Below are positions 14,309-28,677 of a stretch of DNA of 64,000 bases, one piece after another. Both the position numbers and the translations under genes were made by a program. Numbering within the stretch: position 1 is the first letter of the stretch; the number at the start of each line of letters is the position of its first letter. The stretch comes from Plasmodium brasilianum (lineage: Eukaryota; Apicomplexa; Aconoidasida; Haemosporida; Plasmodiidae). The stretch is from positions 62,001 through 126,000 of the forward strand of contig NC_090120.1 of NCBI RefSeq assembly GCF_023973825.1. Direction: 5' to 3'. The notes under the pieces were generated by a model. That model was not told the origin of the DNA. It ran no database searches and saw only the letters and a program-made list of their open reading frames with translations.

Positions 14309-17300
14309 GATATACATCTTTATAATTGTAATATATATAATGAGGAATAAATTTTCAATAATATATTATACTTCTAATCACAAATGATACTACATTTATA
14401 TTTATAATTTTTTTTTTATATAATTCCATAAAAACCTAATAAAATATATATAACTGAAATTTATTGTAAATCAGATAAAAAAAATGAGAACTTTAAATAT
14501 ATATTAAAAAATTAGTATCTTATTTATATTTTCAAATAAGTATATTTAATAAAAATAAAAAAATTTGAATTTATTCAAGAATTTTAAAAATGTATAATCT
14601 AATTATATAATATAGGAGATTAATTAAAGTGTTTTTTTACTAATCCTTGAAAAAATGTATTAAAAAAAATATAAGTTTTCTTAATATTTTCAAATAATTA
14701 ATTTATCTAGTATATAGAATATATAGAATATAAAATGTATAGAATATATATAACACATTTTCGTATATATTGAGATGATATTATCTAATTATGTTGTTAT
14801 TTTTCTATTAATAATTATAATTTTATTTACATTATATTTTGGAAAAACGGTTTATTGTTGTTCAATATTATTAGTGGTTTTAATAATATAATCATAGTAA
14901 TGTTATACCAAGAAAAAATATTCTATAAAACTTTCATTCATTAAAGGACTAAATCTCAATTAAAAAATCAAATTTATAACTTACAACCAAAAGTAAGAAA
15001 AAAATACATATATTAATGCTTATTAAATTATATATTTTTATATAATGATTTTTAAAAATTATGTTATTTAATTAAGTATATTTTATATCAGAATTTGTAA
15101 ATGAAATATTTTTTAATTCTTCTAATTAATTTTTTCCTTATTTTTTTTATTAATTATATATATATATTCTCAAAAAATATTCATATTATATGATAGTAAA
15201 ATACGAAAAAAAGTAGTTATTCTTTCATTAAATGCATTTTTATCATAATAGTCTTGTTTCACTAACTTGTTTTCGTTTATTGTTTCTTTAATAAAAAAAT
15301 TTATATTTTTTCTTATTCATTTATTAGATTATAAATATTTATGTAATTTATAAAGAATTCAAATGAATTAGCAATTACTAAATTAGGATAATAATATAGT
15401 AAATTTATATAACTATTCATCTACTCCCTTAGAATTGTAATTTGGGGTATCTATAATATGCAAAATACATATATTCAGTAAATAAAAATAATACTATTGG
15501 ATATTAACTATTTCATACGAATAATCAGAAACATAATACCTAATATATAACGATATTTTTTATTTCTTATAATATATTAACTTAATTTTTAATGATATTT
15601 GCACTTTATTTAATAAAATATTAAAACTAATATGTGTTTCTTTATTTCAAAAAAATAAGTTGATAAACAGAAAAATAAGAAATAAAAAATTACTCCAAAA
15701 AAAAAGAAATTATTTTAAAAAATGATATTTTACATAAATTAATTAGAAAAATAAAAAAAAAAAAACTAAAAGCTACGTATACGTGTAAAATAAAACAATT
15801 AATTTTTAAATATATATATTTTTAGTACTATTTTTTTTAATATATAATTACCAAAATATTTCCAAGAAAAAATTATTTGATAATCATATATGTTCACGTA
15901 CCTTATTAAGCTTCTTTTTTATGAATAACACATTATGGTAACATTTATTTTTAAATATATATTTATTCCATTCATTCTATTAATATTCCCTTAGATTACG
16001 TATGCTAAGGTAGAAGCTTGCCGTCACATTTCTTACTTCATTTATATTATAAATATTTAATTATAATTAAATAAATAACAAATAAAATTAAAGAAAAGTA
16101 AAAACAACTTATAAATAAATATTTTTGGATTGTACAAAAATATTTTATTATTATATTTTTATTTTTAAATATATAGTTATAATGTACAAAATAGTTTTTA
16201 CATCTTATAATAAAGAGCTATTTTTTTTTTTTTTTATGTTAATCTATTCTACCTATAGGAATATTTCTCCATTAATTTCACTCTACAGTTGTTTCCAAAG
16301 GGCATGTTCATATATGATTATTAATATACAATTAAAAAATATTGGATCACATATTTTAAAAAGAAAATATTCTGAAATTTTTTTTTAAATTAGTAAAGTT
16401 AAAATAGAAAAAAGGTGTTTATTGAAATATTTAAAATTTTTTAACATTGTAGATATCTATGGATTAATGTTGACAAATTTATATGTAATAGTACAACGTA
16501 TTCAAAATATGTATGGAATTGGAACATATGACTTCATAATTTATTTTTCTAATACATAAAATGTATTTTATAAAATATGGCAACAACTTTTCTTTTTTAC
16601 ATTCCTTTTTTTTCTACATGTTAGAAATTTACCCAAATAGAATTAATATTTCATTCGATAAAAAAATATATAAAATATAAGAAATTAAATGTATACATAT
16701 ATATATTTTTTAATAATTTTTTTTTATCACTAAGTTTTCTTATATCACTTTCTATTGCATGCTATTATATATTACAGTATAATTCAATTATTGCATTATA
16801 ATAACTGTAGCATTTTTATTTTGTAATTAAATGTATATTTTTATTGCATGAATTATAAAGATAAATAATAGCAAGAAAATCATTATTATTATGCTAACTC
16901 TTCACATGATAACAACATAACTCTATTGATTTAATAATCTTAAATTTTCACCATGTTTTTATGAAATGGAATTTATATAAAATTTTTTTTTAATTTTATT
17001 TATGTTATTTTACAAGAATATTATATGCCTTTCTTGTATGCATTTTTTTATTATATTATTCTCTATCTTTATATATAAATTGGCTATATAGATTATACGA
17101 TTTTTTCTGAACAGGCGATAATATGTTTGAGATTATAGAATTAAATGAGAAATATTTTAAAAATAAATATATTCAGAGAGTAAAATATATCATAACAAGC
17201 TTTTACTATTTACAAAAACGTGAAACAGATATAAAAATACATATTAATTTAAGTTAAACAAGTTCATGTTCAATTTAAATTTGTACTATATATATATATA

Positions 17301-17339
17301 ACTATAAACTGACTTTTAAACTTCTTTATTTTACGTACT
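14309..17339. other. 5' flank of the fam gene at 13292
   Basis: Contains the conserved upstream element at 14710-14760, and sequence at about 14940-15000 (aaaaatcaaatttataactt) similar to 3590-3640 in the flank of the first gene. A plus-strand open frame at 16125-16388 starts at TTG, crosses a run of 15 T (16221-16235) and has no recognisable domain; I do not call it a gene. Confidence 0.5.
14710..14760 (-). promoter_or_regulatory. Conserved 'agaatata' upstream element of a fam gene
   Basis: The plus strand shows three agaatat units in a row followed by atataacacatt, about 400 bp upstream of the start codon at 14308. Same position and order as near the fam genes at 1971, 19103, 36608 and 39996. 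Function inferred. Confidence 0.45.
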
Positions 17340-17500
17340 ACAGACCCCACAAATGCATCATTTTCCATCCTTTATACAAAAAAAACTCAGTAATTGCCAG
17401 AAACCTAAAAAAATTACAAATAAAGCTGTTATATTAATATTTGTTGCTAGAGAAAGCGTACTAGGTGTTGTCGTGCTTATATAATTTTATTCAAATGGAA
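17340..17500 (-). pseudogene. Membrane-segment remnant of a surface-antigen gene
   Basis: The minus strand reads STTTPSTLSLATNINITALF followed by VIFLGFWQLLSFFCI and then a stop. A Ser/Thr-rich stretch before a single hydrophobic segment is how PIR and STP1 genes end their long exon. No flanking exon with the usual FTPxG start was found. It is a short fragment; the family assignment is a guess. Confidence 0.3.
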
Positions 17501-19102
17501 TAAAAGAACGCTAATTATGAAGATTAAATATTAAGTTATGATTTTATAAAATATTCCGAAAAATTAAAGTGGATAATTTTAAAAATATTTAAAATAAAAC
17601 ATCGATATATAAATCTAAATATAAAATTATATATTAAAAATAGTAAAATAATTATTGAATTATGAAGCCAAAACTATTCTAATTTATAATGTCTAAATAC
17701 GATAGAAATATTTTATTCTAAGTTATCTAACATTCATTTTAAAATATGGAACCATGAATTAAAATAAAATTAACAAAAAGTATTTTAATTATTAAAAAGG
17801 TTTAAAATACAAATTTGTCATTCGATGATAGAAATCTCTAATATTTCTCCATAATAAGGAAAAATAAATAAATCATAATGAAATTGCTTAATCAATGCAA
17901 TTGAAGAAAATTCATTTTCCATATATCCTCTTTTGTTAAAAACAAAATCATTATCTCATAAAACAAAAAAATACTTGTGTAATTTTATTTATTGAATATT
18001 TTTTGATTTATTGTTTATAAAAATATTTCTTAGATATATTAAATGATAATCATGGATAATTTAAAATTTATAGCAATAACTTAAATAAAACGAATATAAA
18101 TCACATGATGGAGATGTTATAAGAAGGATAAATATATAATATTTAAAATAATAATAAAAATTAAACAATAAACTATGAATGTCTGAATTTATATAATTCT
18201 TTAATTTAATCTTATTATTATTTAAAAAAATGATTAAAATATAAATCTTTTTTATATAGAAACTTTCATTATGATATATATCTAAGGAATTTGCACAAAA
18301 CTCAATTAATTGTAAGATTAAGCGCGATAATAAAATTATAAATGATTTAACTTTTCATATAACTATTTATACTTGGTAATTTATTAAGCAGTTATAAATA
18401 ATCCATAAATTAAAAGAAATATTTATTTATTATAAATTTGTAATTTAACATTATTACAATGAAAAATAAGCTTGAATCTTCTTCAAAAGATTTTTATGAT
18501 AAGTATATTCTATTTCATATTTCTCATTAAACCTATTTTATAAATAAGTACTAATTTTTTTTTTAGTAGAAAATATATGTATATATCAATATACAAATAT
18601 ATATTCAACTCATTTAAAAGAATAAAAAAAAACATACATATATTTTATATTTTAAATAAATAATACATTTTCTTAAAAACCTGTACGCACAATAATATTA
18701 AACTAAAACATCATATAAAATAAAAAGAAAAACTCTTTTTTACAAATACAAATTATCACAAATCTTAAAAATTATATCAATTGTTCTTTTATATATAAAA
18801 TTTAACGCATAAACCTATATATTTCATAGAAGTCAATTTGAATACATAAATATATATATGGGAGAAATATATTTAAATTTGAACAATAATTTAAATACCA
18901 AATTCCAAAATATTAAAACACTATAATACACAAAATAAAAAGAAAATATATTTTTACTGTTGAGCATCAAATAGACCAGATATGCAAAGATAAAACTATT
19001 TAATTTTTGAAATTACATCATGTTTATTAAGTATATAACTAAATATATTATGCTTATTATGTCATATTAAATACTCCTTTACAACAATATATATGTACGT
19101 TA
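17501..19102. other. AT-rich intergenic stretch
   Basis: No gene seen. The last 250 bases (about 18840-19100) resemble the 3' flanks of the other fam genes (aattccaaaatattaaaaca and following). Confidence 0.5.
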
Positions 19103-19997
19103 TTAGTCAATTAACCCCGTCATTAACTTAATTTTTTTATATTTTTCGTTATTTCTTAAGATCTTATAAAGCGCTATTATTAGCATAACAGATAACATAA
19201 CCATAAGTACACTAAAAAGTATTATATAAATGTAAGGTTTCTTTTCCACATCCATCCATTTCGTAATTTCTGTTAAAAAATGCAATGGATGATTTGTATC
19301 AATAGTTTTCCATGCATCTATCAAAGGTTTAAATACTGTTAATACGGGAATTACAATTCCCAACAAGAAAAAAAGAAAAAATAGAGAAACTCCAAATCCA
19401 TAATTTCTAAATTTTAATTTTTTTAAATATATATCACATATTTTCCTATTTTTGTCAATAAAATCATCATAATTTTTTTTTTTAATCCATTTTTTTTCAA
19501 AATGTAAATGTTTTCCATCAAACATTGCATTATTATAATCCACAACTTCTGCGTAGTATTGTGCCTTATTTAATAAATTTCTGTTTGGTAGTGTGATTTT
19601 TCTTTTGATTCCTTTTTTATTATAAGATATACCTTTTTTTTCGCTCATTTCATTATTTTGAATATTTTCTTCTAAACAAATATTAATTGAATTTTTATTC
19701 ATTTCATATTTGGCTGGTGATGCATAAGTTGTTGTAACTAATCTTCTACTAATACAGCAATTCTCATCGAGGGATTTATTAAATGTACTCTAAATGAACA
19801 AAGTGTATATTTATTATTTAAATTATAATACAATATAATGTTAAAAAATTGTATTAAAAAAAATTAAACAATAAAAATATAAATAATGATTATATCATTA
19901 GATAACGTAATCGCACCAGATCATTGTTAAAATGGCATATCCGAGTTAAGAGAAACATAGCAATTTTAATAATATGCAATTTTATATTTTTTTCCAT
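19103..19997 (-). CDS. fam-l/fam-m family exported membrane protein, type B
   Basis: Exon 1 is 19997-19917 (81 nt, 27 codons, MEKNIKLHIIKIAMFLLTRI); exon 2 is 19789-19103, starting after the acceptor TTTAG with STFNKSLDEN, a family signature. That places the true exon start well upstream of the internal ATG at 19702. The donor is GTGCGA. The product is 255 aa. Type B marks: KHLHFEKKWIKKKNYDDF, membrane segment one (GVSLFFLFFLLGIVIPVL), membrane segment two (YIYIILFSVLMVMLSVMLIIALY) and tail LRNNEKYKKIKL. Odd points: the usual RNYRLLAKY is TTYASPAKY here, so the PEXEL-like core is gone, and the conserved TWICHF of the signal exon is TRICHF. Partner of the type A gene at 13292. Confidence 0.88.
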
Positions 19998-22239
19998 CAT
20001 ATAATATTTTCATATATTTATATATTCTAATATAAAAAATTACAATTATATACTTCTAATGATAAAGGATTCTGTATTTATTTAAAATTTTGTTTATTCG
20101 TAAATAGTTAGTAAAACATATATATGTATTTTAGATTTTACCGAATAATCAATCTAAAACTAATTTAATTAATATAACATATTTCCAATTCATACACAAA
20201 TATTAGAATAAATAATTTATTTATTTAAAGTAGTATACTAATTAAATAATTTTTTATTAATCATTTTCAAAATATACTAATTAATATATATGTCACATCA
20301 TATTATATAAATGGTAAGTTTCTCTTCTATAGAAAATATAGAGAATATATATACATTATATTCCTATATATATTAAGATAATATTTAATAATTTTAAAGA
20401 TGATATCTTGTCAATAACTGTAATATTATAAACATTATATTTCTGAAGTATTATTTTAAATGATGTATTAATTATTATAATCATATACTAATAGGAATAT
20501 ATTATTGTGCATAATTTTTTTAAAAAGTAGTATACATACGGCAGTAACTAATCTATTATGAAATATGCATCCTAAATTTAAATTACTACTGTATATTTAT
20601 ATTTTTACTATAATTTTTGAAAACTATTTTTAATAAGGTTTAATTTATTCCATGATTTCTAAATGAAAAATCTTTATATGACTCTACATACTTTTTTTTT
20701 TTAATTATATGTATATAATTATGAGATATATTAACATAATTATTATATTTGTTGAATGTAAAATGAATATAGAAATAATTCATAGAATTTTGTTTTATTT
20801 AATAATATATCAAATTAACTAATTTTTTAAAAAATATACAATATATAATAGGTAAATAACAAATCAAAAAGAATAACAATATAATCCTCTAATATATATG
20901 ATTTAGCAGTTTTTCTATTAACAATATTAGAGAAAACATATTATTTTTCATTTATACATTTAAAATTACAATGAGATGGAAATGTAATCTATAGATCCAA
21001 CATAATAAATAATCATAAAGAAATATATAATATTTTATTAATTATATATTTAACTGCAAGCATATTTTATTTTCAAATATATCTTTGCCTTTTATATTAT
21101 TCAACAGTGAGTGGTAATTATAAAAATCATATATACAAATTATACTATTACAACAACATAAAATGAAACTTTATACGATTGAATTCTTTTGTAAATATTG
21201 TTTTTCGTAGTATATAATTAAATAAAATAAGAAAAAACAGTGAAAAATCTGAAGTTGATGTACTATAATTAATTTGGTAAAAAAAGAAGGAATATTTACA
21301 AATACTAACATTAATGTATTTTCATTTCCTTAATATATATATTTTTTCCATAACAAGTTTTATTAAAGTTCTTACTTAGCTTCTTCTAGATTATATTACT
21401 CACACTTTATGTCACTTTTTATCCATGATATTTCCGTATTACATATAATATAAACAATTCTAAACAAGTTATAATGAACTCTAAATATTGTAAAATAAAA
21501 AATAAGTTCATCATATAAAAAAATACTGATAAATGATTCCATATAAATAAACTATTTCATTTTAGCAAAGTTCATGCTTTCAAAACTTTTTTTTTAAGCA
21601 TTGTTTTAAAAATGAATACATATATTTCTAATTTACTTAACTTATTGCTAAATTAAGAAATATCATAAGAATATTTTAATTTTTCTATAGAATATTTTTG
21701 ATATCTCTTTATTAAATATTACATCATAGGGGAATTGCGTTTTTAAATAAGTATATATATTAATAAACTTTACACTTTTTTTTTTTGTGTCTTTTTTATA
21801 TTTAACAAATAATATGAATTATATTTAAGACATACAAACAAAAAGATATAAATACAAAATAATATTAAATTTCAATTTCCAAAATATGCTTTCGTATTTA
21901 TAATAATTATAAACTTTAATATAAAAATAAAATAATAGATTCATTCAAATGTTAAATTTTTATCGAATTTATTTCATTATTACTTAGACTCAAGTATAAT
22001 TAATCTAAATAGATCTAATCATTTTTTGTTTGACAAAGAAAAAATGATTGAAAATTCCCCCTTTTTTATATTTTTGTTACAATTTATTTTTCTTCTAATT
22101 TTATTAAACTTCCACTTTTCAAAAAATATTTATAACACGCTTATCGATAATGAAAAATATAATTTGTTATATAACAGCCATATAAATGTATATGTTATAT
22201 AAAATTAAAATATTTATTGCGTTCAACTGGAAAATTTAA
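19998..22239. other. 5' flank of the fam gene at 19103
   Basis: Holds the conserved upstream element at 20328-20360. No coding region supported. Otherwise simple AT-rich sequence. Confidence 0.5.
20328..20360 (-). promoter_or_regulatory. Conserved 'agaatata' upstream element of a fam gene
   Basis: The plus strand reads tatagaaaatatagagaata followed by tatatacatta, about 330 bp upstream of the start codon at 19997. It matches the elements upstream of four other fam genes, at a slightly shorter distance. Function inferred. Confidence 0.45.
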
Positions 22240-22800
22240 AAACTGAATACGGTAGTAGTAAAAATTATATACCTAAGTTCGAACATATGGTCAACTTAAA
22301 ATATTTAATGAACTTCTTGAATCTACTGAAACTCAATGATACATAATTTAAGTAAAATCCTCACCCTATGATTAGTGTCATCAGTATAAGAATTATGTGA
22401 ACTAGTACATTTGAATATATCTCTTTATATCCGTTAATAACATTAACATTTGTTTTAATATTTTTCATATTATTTATCTAAAAATATAATTTATTCTATT
22501 CAAATATTCAAACACCATTTTACAAACATCCATTGTACGAAGACAAGACAGTAATATCGTAATACTTTTGCATTGACAAATATGTAATATTATCTAATAC
22601 AGTCAAATACTTTTTAAATATTCCTATTCTATACAATAAAGACAAATGTAATAATTTTGAAATATTCATATGAAAAAAATTATTGATATACTAACTTGTG
22701 TTCTGAGAACAATCAAAAATATTCATGTGGCAACAGGTGTTATATAACATATTACACTGTAAAAAATTCTTATTTATAAATGTTCAATAAGGATCTTTCT
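22240..22800 (+). pseudogene. Probable PIR gene fragment
   Basis: Plus-strand frames give broken PIR-like runs: CIDKYVILSNTVKYFLNIP, LYNKDKCNNFEIFI, and after a frame change NLCSENNQKYSCGNRCY. The spacing of cysteines and the CN-F pattern resemble the middle of PIR exon 2. Upstream, about 22282-22338, reads RTYGQLKIFNELLESTETQ and a stop, which may be the exon's N-terminal part. Stops and frame changes are many. The assignment rests on pattern only. Confidence 0.45.
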
Positions 22801-25800
22801 GCATATAACATAAAGTATTGAACAACATAGATGAATTGTATTTTTGAAAAATGCAAAAAATATAAAAACTATTAAAATAATTTTTTTTAATAATAATGTT
22901 GCAATGTGATAGCATATAAATGAATACGAGTCAAAAATAACTATAAAAAGTTCATAAAATAAGGTCAGTATGAGAATGTTTACCAGGATAAAACAAAATA
23001 ATAGGAAATTATAAACAAATATCTATAAAAAATTATACATTATAGTGTAAATATATAGAAAATAAGAAAAATCATTAATTTTAATTTGATAACCAATATT
23101 CATACTATCGTATAACACCCACATATTCAAAATACCAACCATATTTTATAAACAACCAATACATATGATATATCTAAATGGATATCTAAGAGAAAAAACG
23201 ACTTAATAATTAAATAATAGTAACGTTATTAATAGCATTAAATGATAAACCGTATAATCATTAAATTAACAAAAATTTCGTAATAATAAGAATATCATAT
23301 ACTTTTACATATAATTAAACATCCGTAATAACATTTTTACTTATTTAATTAAATAGTATGAATTTAATAAACTATTGAGAACCATTTATAAAATATCAGC
23401 TCTAAAATCATAGAATTTAATATAATATGAATTATACATTTTACTACCAGAACCAATACAAAAGGATTAAACTATATTAATTAAAACTTCACTGTATTAT
23501 CAAATATTTCACATTAACATAATATGGAAAAATACAATTTATTTCATATTTAGTGAAGTCATATATTTATATAAGTTGGTTTATAATATTAATTAATTCT
23601 ATATTTATCTCTGAGACAAAAATAATATGTATAAATTAAAATATATAATAAAATAAATTTTTTTATAACGTTTTTAATATATATATATCTTAAGGATGTA
23701 TTCACTATTAGAGGATATTAATTATTATATATGTTTAGGTGAAATAATATGAATTATAGATTTTTATAAATGCTTTTTATAGTAATATATATCACAGTTG
23801 CTGCGTAGTTTATTTATACATATTGAATAAGTGAAAAATATATTATTATATTTAAAGTCACTAAAGAATATAAAATTCAATTAGTTGTATGTATATTTCA
23901 GCTCCATCATTTGCTTCCTTGTATAAATCCATTGGTATTCCTTTAGTATAATTTATATGAAGAATTTAATTATCTATTTTCGTGATTTTAATGTTAAATA
24001 TTATTTTTTAAATAAATGATGCATTCATAATATTATAAAGGAATATTTAATTATTAATATGAATATTTATTAATTTTTCATTACTTATATTTAAATGTAA
24101 AGGATGAACTCTAGTAATATAAAATAAATTTTATCATATATTAAAACAAAATAATGAGAAATATATCAACAAAAAAAAAGAAATATATATTCATACATAT
24201 ATAAAACAATAAAAAATAAAAAAAAATTTTTATGTATTTATAATACATTAAAAAAAAAAAAAAAGAAATAAAAAACAATATTGTTATAAGAATTTTTAAA
24301 ACAATTAATGCAATGTTCTTACAACATATTCTCAGATATTTAAAAAAATAATATTTTTTATTTCATGTTGCTGTATTTTCATCCACTATTATATGTTATA
24401 TATACAGTAAGCGTAGCACATACAAAATATATTCAAATATAAAAATTTAAAAATATAATAGCTAAAAAAAGACTAAAATATTTTTACGTATATTCCCACG
24501 TATATGCTTATTAATCAAAATATATTTAAAATAAATAAAATATAAAATAAGAAATTAAGAGGAAAAAAAGTATAAAACAAAAAATTTTCATAAATATAAA
24601 TTCGGAAATTATAAATGAATAAAACCTATTATCTTTTAATGTAATAGACTCATTAAACATTAACATAATAACTTAATTTTGTATGGGAAGTAATTAATTA
24701 CTAAAATCTACAATTAATATGCATTTATTTATTGACATACTCACTATTCTATAACTCTTGTATACTAGTTTCAAAAGAAAAATTAAAAATAATAAATATA
24801 TTTTTAAGTTATAATATAATAACCTATGCTATTGTTAATATATTAAAATTGTACTGTAAATTTATTTATTGATTCATGTATTAGAATGTATTATAAAAGA
24901 ATATATTGACTTTTTCATTTTTAATGGTAAAACATATTTATTATAGGTGTTTAAATGATATTCTCATATAGTTAACTTATGCAGAACAAAAACAAAAAAA
25001 TAAAAGACGTTTTTTTAATATATTTTTTTGAATATATCTCTAAATAGTTACAAAAAAAAAATTAAGATTTTGAATATATTTTGTATAATATAATGTAGTA
25101 TAATATTTCATTTACGTGGAAATATAATATTATTATTATTCATTAAAAAATTCTAACATAATTTACTTCTTTTTTAATAATATAGTATAATATATTTTGT
25201 TGTAAATATATCAAGATAATTATACTTATTTAGAATAAGTAGTTGAATTTTCTCTTTTTATTTAATATATCTAAATATTCATTTTATTAATTAAAATATT
25301 GCGAGTATGAATTTATTCATAAATAAAAGTAATATGCATATACAGAACATATATATATGAAATATATTACTCTATTTTAAAATTTTATTAATGGAATTAT
25401 ATATATAACTCAAATAGTTCAATTTTGGATAAGTGATATATATATATAATATTAAGTGTCAGTTACAATTTAATTGTATGAGGCGTCTAGTATCACATCG
25501 AAAATTTAGTATAATTTATATATTATCTATTCTGATCCTTAGACATAAGTAGTAAATACGTAATAGCATTAACAAAATAATTATGGCAAAATTATAGCTA
25601 GTATTAAAAATAAATAACAAAAATAATATAATAAAATAGAAACATACTAACAGTACTAATAATTATTTGTTTTTTTAATTATATAGTTTCCGAGAAACAT
25701 AATAACACGGTGAATTATTTATATTAATACATACAATTTTATTTTTATTTTTTGATCTTCATTAAAAAAAAAAGGAGAAAATGCAGTATATTAATACAGT

Positions 25801-26184
25801 TTTTCCATAATGAATTGTATATTACATGATGCATCTCATATGTATGTTTATATTGTTAGCAACTTAACTTTCTCTTTATATAGAAAACATGAAATTGTTC
25901 ATAAAAATATTTACTTAACTTGTATTAAATATTAAAGTAAGTTTAGGTAAATATCTGGTTATTATATATTTAACGTTAATTAATATAAATAGATTATAAA
26001 ATAAATAGTAATGCTTTCATTATTTAATATTTCATATAAAAATTATTATGTAAATGATAATTTTATAATTTCTTTTAATTAGAAAATATTAATTTAACAA
26101 TATGCTTTTGTAAAATATAAAGTAATAAATTTTTATTTTTCTTTCAGATATATATTCAGAGCACACTGTAATATTATAGTCACC
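22801..26184. other. Intergenic stretch upstream of STP1
   Basis: No gene supported. A 25-codon minus-strand run at about 23880-23960 (YTKGIPMDLYKEANDGAEIY) looks coding-like but is isolated. A short frame at 25478-25552 (MRRLVSHRKFSIIYILSILI) is hydrophobic and could be a stranded signal exon. The rest is simple sequence. Confidence 0.5.
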
Positions 26185-28677
26185 ATGGAAAAATGTTTTA
26201 ACTCGGTAATATTAATTATTTTTTAAGATTCATAATTTTAATTATAAATTGCATATATACTATAAAATTATAACATATCTACCATAAATAATAATGCCTA
26301 AATAATTCATAATAATTCTAAATTTAGTACCCAGTTGTTCAGGGTTTTACAACATTAAATTTGTATACACAACAAGAATTTAAACGAGTTGGTGCTAATA
26401 TTATATCTCAAGTCTCTTCTTTAAAAAGTGAAAATAAAAAAGAAAAATTTAGAGAAAAATGCAAGAGCCTGGCTGATTATCTAATTAATTCGAAAGATCC
26501 ATATGGATATTATCAAGAATATATTTGGAAAGGAGCACTAAGAACTTGGTATAGTAAGTACTTTACAGGGATAACTCAACATGGTGGATGTTTTATGATT
26601 TTTAACAATGAAGAAAAAAATCTTTTAGAATTAATTTATGATGCAGATGATTTCTGCTCAAAAAAGAAACAATATATGGAAATACTAAGTATTTATAAAA
26701 AAAATAATAGTAGCATATATGACTGTAATAGTGATCAGAACTGTTTAAGTACATGTGAAGAATATAAAACGTGGTTTGAATATAGTAAGAAACAACTTCA
26801 GGATAAAAGGAGTTTCATTGAAAAAAGCTGCAAAAACAAAAAGGCACTATTGGAATTTCCAAGAACCAAATGCAACATACTGAAATCTGAAACATTTAAT
26901 CAAACTCCTGTATGCATAGTTAACCCTCCAGCTGTATCTGAAGATTCTGAGTCTAAATCAAAAAGTATGGACTCAGAAGAAGATGAAAGTAAGGGTCAAG
27001 TTCTATCTGAATCTGATAATCGAAAAAACAAAGAAGATTCATCTACAAATTCAGATAAGGATGAAGATAAAATCTCTCCAAAAATTGAAGTTCTAAATAA
27101 GGAAACCGAAACAAGTCAAATTAGTCTTACAGAAAATGAAACATCACAACATCATTTACAGTCTGAATCTATAAGTACACAATCTCAAGATTCAATAAAA
27201 CGCCATGATACTGATATTATGTCATTACCTCCTATAGAGTCAAATTCTGTCTCACTAACTCCTTTCCCCACACACTCTATAATTCAAAGTAATGCTACTA
27301 ATAATTTTTTTATATTTTAAATAATTAAACTAAATAATATATATATTTATAAAATTATTATAGGTCACACAGCAAATTCACATAAGATATATATATCACA
27401 TATTTTAATAAGTTTTTTAGTAATTATAATATTTTCCATTTTTATGAAAGTAAAATTAAATTTAATTATTAAAAGTATAATAAACATTTGATTATTATAA
27501 TAATTTATACTATAAATGATTTATTATTATATTAAAGCACGTATTAATAGGTCTTTTTAAAAAAAAAAAGAAGATAAAAAAAAAACAAACAAAATTTCTA
27601 AAGATTCTACTACCTTCATGGTCTGACGGAAAAAACATGTTTTTAACAGATGGCCCTTTTAGAGGATCAATATTTGATGATGATGAAATCATAAAAAAAA
27701 TAGAAATACATGAAGAACACAAAATAAAAAATGTAAACACGACAAATATAAAAAAGAAAAGTTCAAAAACTATAATAGAAGTACATATGCAAGTACTCAA
27801 TGAATATAAAAAGGATGAATGGGAATCAACTAAAGTACAATTATTAGAAATATGCATAGAAGAGATCATGAAAGAGCATTATAGAATATATAATAATATA
27901 ACAAATAATGAACATATAGAGAATATTAGTAGTAGCAATGAGAATGAAAAAAACAAAATACTATGGAATAAGTGGAGCAAAGCGCATAGAAGTCTTTCTG
28001 AAAATCTTAAAAAAGCATATTGGTTTATAAATTTAAAAAATGAATGGAAAAAAGAAAAATCTTCCTTAAAAAAAACTGAAGAATTTAATAAGAATCATAA
28101 AAAAGAAATTCAAAAACTTCCATTTATAGAAAGAGAGAAAGAGTTATGGAAACGGTGGATATCAAAAAAAATTATTATTATAGAACAATATATTGAACAG
28201 GACTTGTCTGAGGAAATAACAGAGGAATTACAAATTATGTCTTGTGAATATGAAAATGAAGGAACTCACGAATATAAAACTTTGATAAATACAAGAGAAG
28301 TGGAGAACAAAGAAGGTTATAAAGAATTATATAAATATATAAAGAAAAAATTACTAACAAAATTTTGCATACTCGTACTTATGCTAATATTAGATGAATG
28401 CCAAACAGAGGAACATATGGAATATAATGAATCTTATTTAGATAATTCCATAAATGAATGGAAAAAGGAAGAAATAACAAAAAATATAACTGATATGAGC
28501 GCAGACGCTTCGGAAAATAAGGAAAACAGCGGTGATAAAGTAAATACGAAAAATATGGAAAATATTAGTTATATATGGAAGGATAATTTTAGAAAAGAAT
28601 TAAAATATTGGACTACAGAAGATGATACATATGTAAATTCCATGAATAGTGATAATTATGCAAGCAAATACTATTGA
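26185..28677 (+). CDS. STP1: STP1 surface protein, apparently full length
   Basis: Four exons inferred: 26185-26205 (MEKCFNS), 26328-27288, 27364-27449 and 27538-28677. All introns have GT...AG and frames join cleanly to give 735 aa. Exon 2 opens YPVVQGFTTLNLYTQQEFK and carries the STP1 N-terminal domain: FREKCKSLADYLI, WKGALRTWY, YGGCFMIF-type QHGGCFMIF, cysteines at CNSDQNC and CEEYKTW. A Ser/Glu/Lys-rich spacer follows. The small third exon is the membrane segment (HILISFLVIIIFSIF). Exon 4 starts with a lysine-rich stop-transfer stretch (GLFKKKKKIKKK), then the long tryptophan-rich cytoplasmic domain: LWNKWSKAHRSLSE, NLKNEWKKEKSSL, LWKRWISKK, SINEWKKEEI, YWTTEDDTYVNS. STP1 proteins are SURFIN-related and thought to be displayed on parasite or infected-cell surfaces; ligand unknown. 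No internal stop found. It is an isolated plus-strand gene between minus-strand fam genes. Confidence 0.9.

Noticed and set aside
16125..16388. Plus-strand open frame of 87 codons
   Set aside because: Starts at TTG and runs through a homopolymer of T; no recognisable domain.
27510..27869. Minus-strand open frame of 119 codons
   Set aside because: Antisense to the STP1 last exon; a shadow of A-rich codons with no family feature.
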